Assembly: GCA_910586645.1 (NCBI GenBank)
Contig: CAJUIS010000035.1
Location: 1 to 20,743, forward strand
Direction: 5' to 3'
Origin: an uncultured Lachnospiraceae bacterium
GTDB taxonomy: Bacteria > Bacillota > Clostridia > Lachnospirales > Lachnospiraceae
DNA: 20,743 bases
Part shown: positions 20,663 through 20,743 of the stretch, piece by piece
How positions within the stretch are numbered: the first letter of the stretch is position 1
Layout: the number at the start of each line of letters is the position of its first letter
Notes under the pieces: model-generated
Seen by the model: only the letters and a program-made list of their open reading frames with translations
What the model was told of the DNA's origin: nothing
Database searches by the model: none
Made by a program: the position numbers and the translations under genes

Positions 20663-20743
20663 CTTTTTCAAATAATAAAACCCATATGCCGGAACTAGGA
20701 CATCGACGGGATCGACAGCATCCCCGGAAATCAAATCCGAATA
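20657..20743 (-). CDS. C-terminal end of an unknown gene, possibly a glycosidase
   Basis: Twenty-eight codons and a TAA stop (20657-20659), open at the right window edge, reading SDLISGDAVDPVDVLVPAYG and then FYYLKKK. The D-L-I-S-G-D ... L-V-P-A-Y-G-x-x-x-L pattern resembles the last strands of the C-terminal beta-sandwich of several sugar hydrolases (alpha-amylase, beta-galactosidase and alpha-galactosidase families often end with such a 'PAYG...L' strand). This is a weak hint only. It converges on the lytic transglycosylase gene and shares the hairpin at 20619-20653. Confidence 0.5.
   Translation of the reverse strand, partial: YSDLISGDAVDPVDVLVPAYGFYYLKKK

Noticed and set aside
1..20743. 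CRISPR array, transposon, prophage or defence island
   Set aside because: No spaced direct repeats, transposase, integrase or defence-type domains are visible. The only repeats are the 24-bp linker repeat, a 14-bp duplication and short palindromes.

Overview
The window looks like the chromosome of a spore-forming gut member of the Clostridia, most likely Lachnospiraceae. The supporting signs are an alpha/beta-type small acid-soluble spore protein behind a sigma-G-like promoter, a leucine T-box in front of leuA, KtrAB potassium uptake, strong AGGAGG ribosome binding sites, AT-rich sigma-A promoters, and a large secreted glycosidase of the GH110 type known from mucin users. No phage, insertion sequence, CRISPR array or defence island is visible. 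Most of it is ordinary housekeeping and amino-acid metabolism.

Left part (1-5210). A minus-strand TrmH/SpoU rRNA methyltransferase is cut by the window edge. The SASP gene follows, with its own promoter and terminator. Facing right are a DJ-1/PfpI protein and a CYTH phosphohydrolase, which converge on a DUF1653 protein. Then come ktrB, ktrA and a NUDIX hydrolase in one apparent operon, and a tRNA-Leu(UAG) whose promoter overlaps the NUDIX stop codon.

Centre (5211-11900). The largest gene encodes a multi-domain right-handed beta-helix protein with strong GH110 (alpha-1,3-galactosidase) signatures, followed by Ig-like, PKD-like and BspA-type leucine-rich modules. It reads on the minus strand from a perfect-consensus promoter, but codon 59 is an in-frame TAG where a Gln is expected. 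This splits off the signal peptide, so the gene is probably a recent nonsense allele. Upstream is a 91-residue protein of unknown function, and divergent from it a leucine T-box leader (specifier CTC) controlling leuA.

Right part (11900-20743). A minus-strand operon encodes a TPR lipoprotein, HflX, a FIST-domain sensor and a soluble chemoreceptor signalling protein; the last two look like a chemoreceptor split into two chains. Next are tRNA-Leu(CAA), a TrmB-type regulator followed by lysA with a palindrome over its promoter, and azlCD for branched-chain amino acids. A plus-strand lytic transglycosylase without an obvious signal peptide follows, then the last 28 codons of another minus-strand gene. 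Leucine, lysine and branched-chain transport functions and two leucine tRNAs therefore sit in one 12-kb stretch.

All function calls come from reading motifs by eye; no database search was run.
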